From a virus, in IMG/VR virus record IMGVR_UViG_3300035698_018046, positions 1 to 22,803 of that record: a stretch of DNA of 22,803 nt; one strand, written 5' to 3'. A program made the position numbers and the translations under genes. The notes beneath the pieces are model-generated. The model was given only the letters and a program-made list of their open reading frames with translations, did no database searches and was not told the origin of the DNA. This document shows positions 21,851 through 22,803 of the stretch, in pieces. Numbering within the stretch: position 1 is the stretch's first letter; each line of letters opens with the position of its first letter.

Positions 21851-22249
21851 ATGAAAAAATATATAAAAATAAACTTACATAGAACGAACAAAAATGATGT
21901 TAAATCATTTTGTGATGAATTCGGATTAGACATTGAAGTAGTTCTTACTGATAAAAAAAGAGGACATGCTACACTTTGGTATGTAATCACAGATGATACG
22001 GTTTGGGTAGTTGCTTATACTAGAAGCTCAAATGAAAATAAAGTTTTATTTATATATGACTCTTTCAAAGGAAAATTAGGAGAATTTGTTGATTTCAACA
22101 AGAGAAAAAAAGTTATAGTATCTAATTCTCCTACAAATAAATCTAAAAAAATAGAAATTAATCTAAATGTTGATTCAATCTTAGATAAAATTAACTCAAA
22201 AGGACTAAGTTCTTTGTCAAAAGAAGAGTTAAATTTTCTAGAATCATAA
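21851..22249 (+). CDS. Small protein with C-terminal DUF6576-like motif
   Basis: A 132-residue soluble protein. Residues 1-80 form a small alpha/beta domain (FCDEFGLDIEVVL, GHATLWYVITDDTVWVVAY, NKVLFIYDSFKG) that I cannot name. The last 27 residues, VDSILDKINSKGLSSLSKEE and then LNFLES, match the same IL-x-KI-x3-G-x2-SL-x3-E-x2-FL motif found near the start of the protein at 398, and in Bacteroidota rhomboid-type proteins at the C-terminus. A basic linker (NKRKKVIVSNSPTNKSKK) joins the two parts. The first ATG of the frame is used, and a clear terminator follows the stop after about 22 bases, so this is a single-gene unit. Confidence 0.78.
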   Translation: MKKYIKINLHRTNKNDVKSFCDEFGLDIEVVLTDKKRGHATLWYVITDDTVWVVAYTRSSNENKVLFIYDSFKGKLGEFVDFNKRKKVIVSNSPTNKSKKIEINLNVDSILDKINSKGLSSLSKEELNFLES

Positions 22250-22271
22250 TAAAATAAAAAATATATATCTT

Positions 22272-22300
22272 AAAAAACCGAGTTTAATACTCGGTTTTTT
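22272..22300 (+). terminator. Intrinsic terminator after the gene at 21851
   Basis: CCGAGT (22278-22283) pairs with ACTCGG (22289-22294) around the loop TTAAT. Six A before and six T after extend the stem and provide the U-run. It closes the transcript of the gene at 21851-22249 and could also work in reverse. Confidence 0.92.
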
Positions 22301-22329
22301 TATTTTATTTCCTAAATTTTTAAAAAATC

Positions 22330-22390
22330 CAACTTATTGAATAAAATTATAATTATTTTGTAATATATAAAATTATAAATTAATAAGTTG
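22330..22390. other. 9-bp inverted repeat flanking an A/T-only leader
   Basis: CAACTTATT (22330-22338) is the reverse complement of AATAAGTTG (22382-22390), which ends four bases before the ATG at 22395. Between them are two copies of AAAATTATAA and a TAATATATAA element (22361-22370). The arms could be an operator, or form an RNA stem that hides the start codon. With the terminator at 22272-22300 this explains the 145-base gap before the next gene. Confidence 0.4.
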
Positions 22391-22394
22391 AATC

Positions 22395-22691
22395 ATGAAT
22401 ACTATCTTAGAACTTAAATACAAAGGAAAGACTTATACTTCAGACTCTCAAATTTTTTCAATATTAAAAGAAAACGAATTTTATTGGTTAATAGATTCGG
22501 AAGTATCAGACTCTAAAATAGAGATATCAAATAATACTATAATATGGCATGATGGAAAATTCCTATCCGGATATTGGGAATATGGAATTTTTAAAAATGG
22601 TGAATTTCACGGCAATTGGCAAAATGGAATTTTCGAAAACGGACTGTTTAAAGGAGAATGGGTTAGTGGAATAAACCTAATAAAAAAATAA
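22395..22691 (+). CDS. MORN-like W/G/F repeat protein
   Basis: A 98-residue protein. Residues 1-50 form a small domain (ELKYKGKTYTSDSQIFSIL). Residues 51-92 consist of repeats with Trp, Gly and Phe at fixed spacing: WHDGKFLSGY, WEYGIFKNGEFHGN, WQNGIFENGLFKGE, WVSG. This W-x2-G-x-F-x2-G-x-F-x-G pattern is related in look to MORN-type beta-hairpin repeats and is common in phages of Bacteroidota. The function is unknown; such repeats often mediate protein or lipid contact. The upstream leader contains an inverted repeat, and the next gene starts nine bases after its stop. Confidence 0.82.
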   Translation: MNTILELKYKGKTYTSDSQIFSILKENEFYWLIDSEVSDSKIEISNNTIIWHDGKFLSGYWEYGIFKNGEFHGNWQNGIFENGLFKGEWVSGINLIKK

Positions 22692-22699
22692 TCAATACT

Positions 22700-22803
22700 A
22701 TGAGAAGGAAAAAGATGTTATTAAAGAAGGAAGAATTATATGCTACCAACAAAATAATTATCAGTGAGCTAAATGGTGGCTTATACTTTGAAATAGGACA
22801 AGA
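22700..22803 (+). CDS. Start of a gene cut by the window end
   Basis: From ATG 22700 the frame reads MRRKKMLLKKEELYATNKII, then ISELNGGLYFEIGQ, and stays open to the window edge (34 complete codons). The start is nine bases after the previous stop, so it probably belongs to the same transcript. It is basic at the N-terminus. Too little is present to name it. Confidence 0.6.
   Translation, partial: MRRKKMLLKKEELYATNKIIISELNGGLYFEIGQ

Overview
The window looks like a piece of a large, strongly AT-rich, T4-like contractile-tailed phage genome (Myoviridae type), probably infecting a Bacteroidota host. The myovirus assignment rests on four recognisable proteins: a tail sheath (13431-17363, minus), a tail tube of the gp19 type (8558-9181, plus), a gp26/gp51-type baseplate hub/tail-assembly protein (9457-10398, minus) and a gp47/SbcD-like nuclease subunit (6607-7722, minus). 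The host guess is inference. Starts lack Shine-Dalgarno sequences and sit in A/T-rich leaders, and two proteins carry a short helical motif typical of Bacteroidota proteins. TAA, TAG and TGA are all used as stops, so the standard bacterial code applies. I see no tRNA, rRNA or CRISPR.

Layout. 1-96 holds 23-bp tandem repeats at the window edge. 104-1276 (plus) has three small genes of unknown role. 1368-3652 (plus) has two fibre-like structural genes, the second with YadA-head-like beta-roll repeats. 3714-6396 (plus) is a tightly packed, translationally coupled set starting with a minimal nucleotidyltransferase and ending in a 50-codon ORF. 6365-7722 (minus) is a two-gene island with the gp47-like nuclease. 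7793-9181 (plus) has an unknown gene and the tail tube, closed by a strong bidirectional terminator. 9234-21786 (minus) carries the tail-assembly pair, an unknown gene, a leucine-rich-repeat (LRR) protein, a homing endonuclease, a double-size tail sheath, a coiled-coil protein, a 1034-residue protein and a second LRR protein. 21851 to the end (plus) has small genes, including one with W/G/F repeats and one cut by the window edge.

How the parts fit. Sheath, tube and hub/chaperone proteins build the contractile tail; the two fibre-like proteins probably decorate the virion. The sheath and tube, usually adjacent in T4-like phages, are here on opposite strands and converge on one terminator. Many otherwise unrelated proteins start with the same kind of short N-terminus, M-K/R/N-Y/H/F-I/L-K-x-F followed by a Glu, several of them ending in I/L-x-E like the T4 capsid-targeting sequence and its prohead-protease site. 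This is the most interesting system-level signal: it could mark proteins packaged into the head and processed there. Other points are a +1 overlapping reading frame after the hub/chaperone gene, a direct repeat of half a terminator on both sides of the homing endonuclease, and an intergenic TTAATATATA element before many starts that may be a phage promoter.
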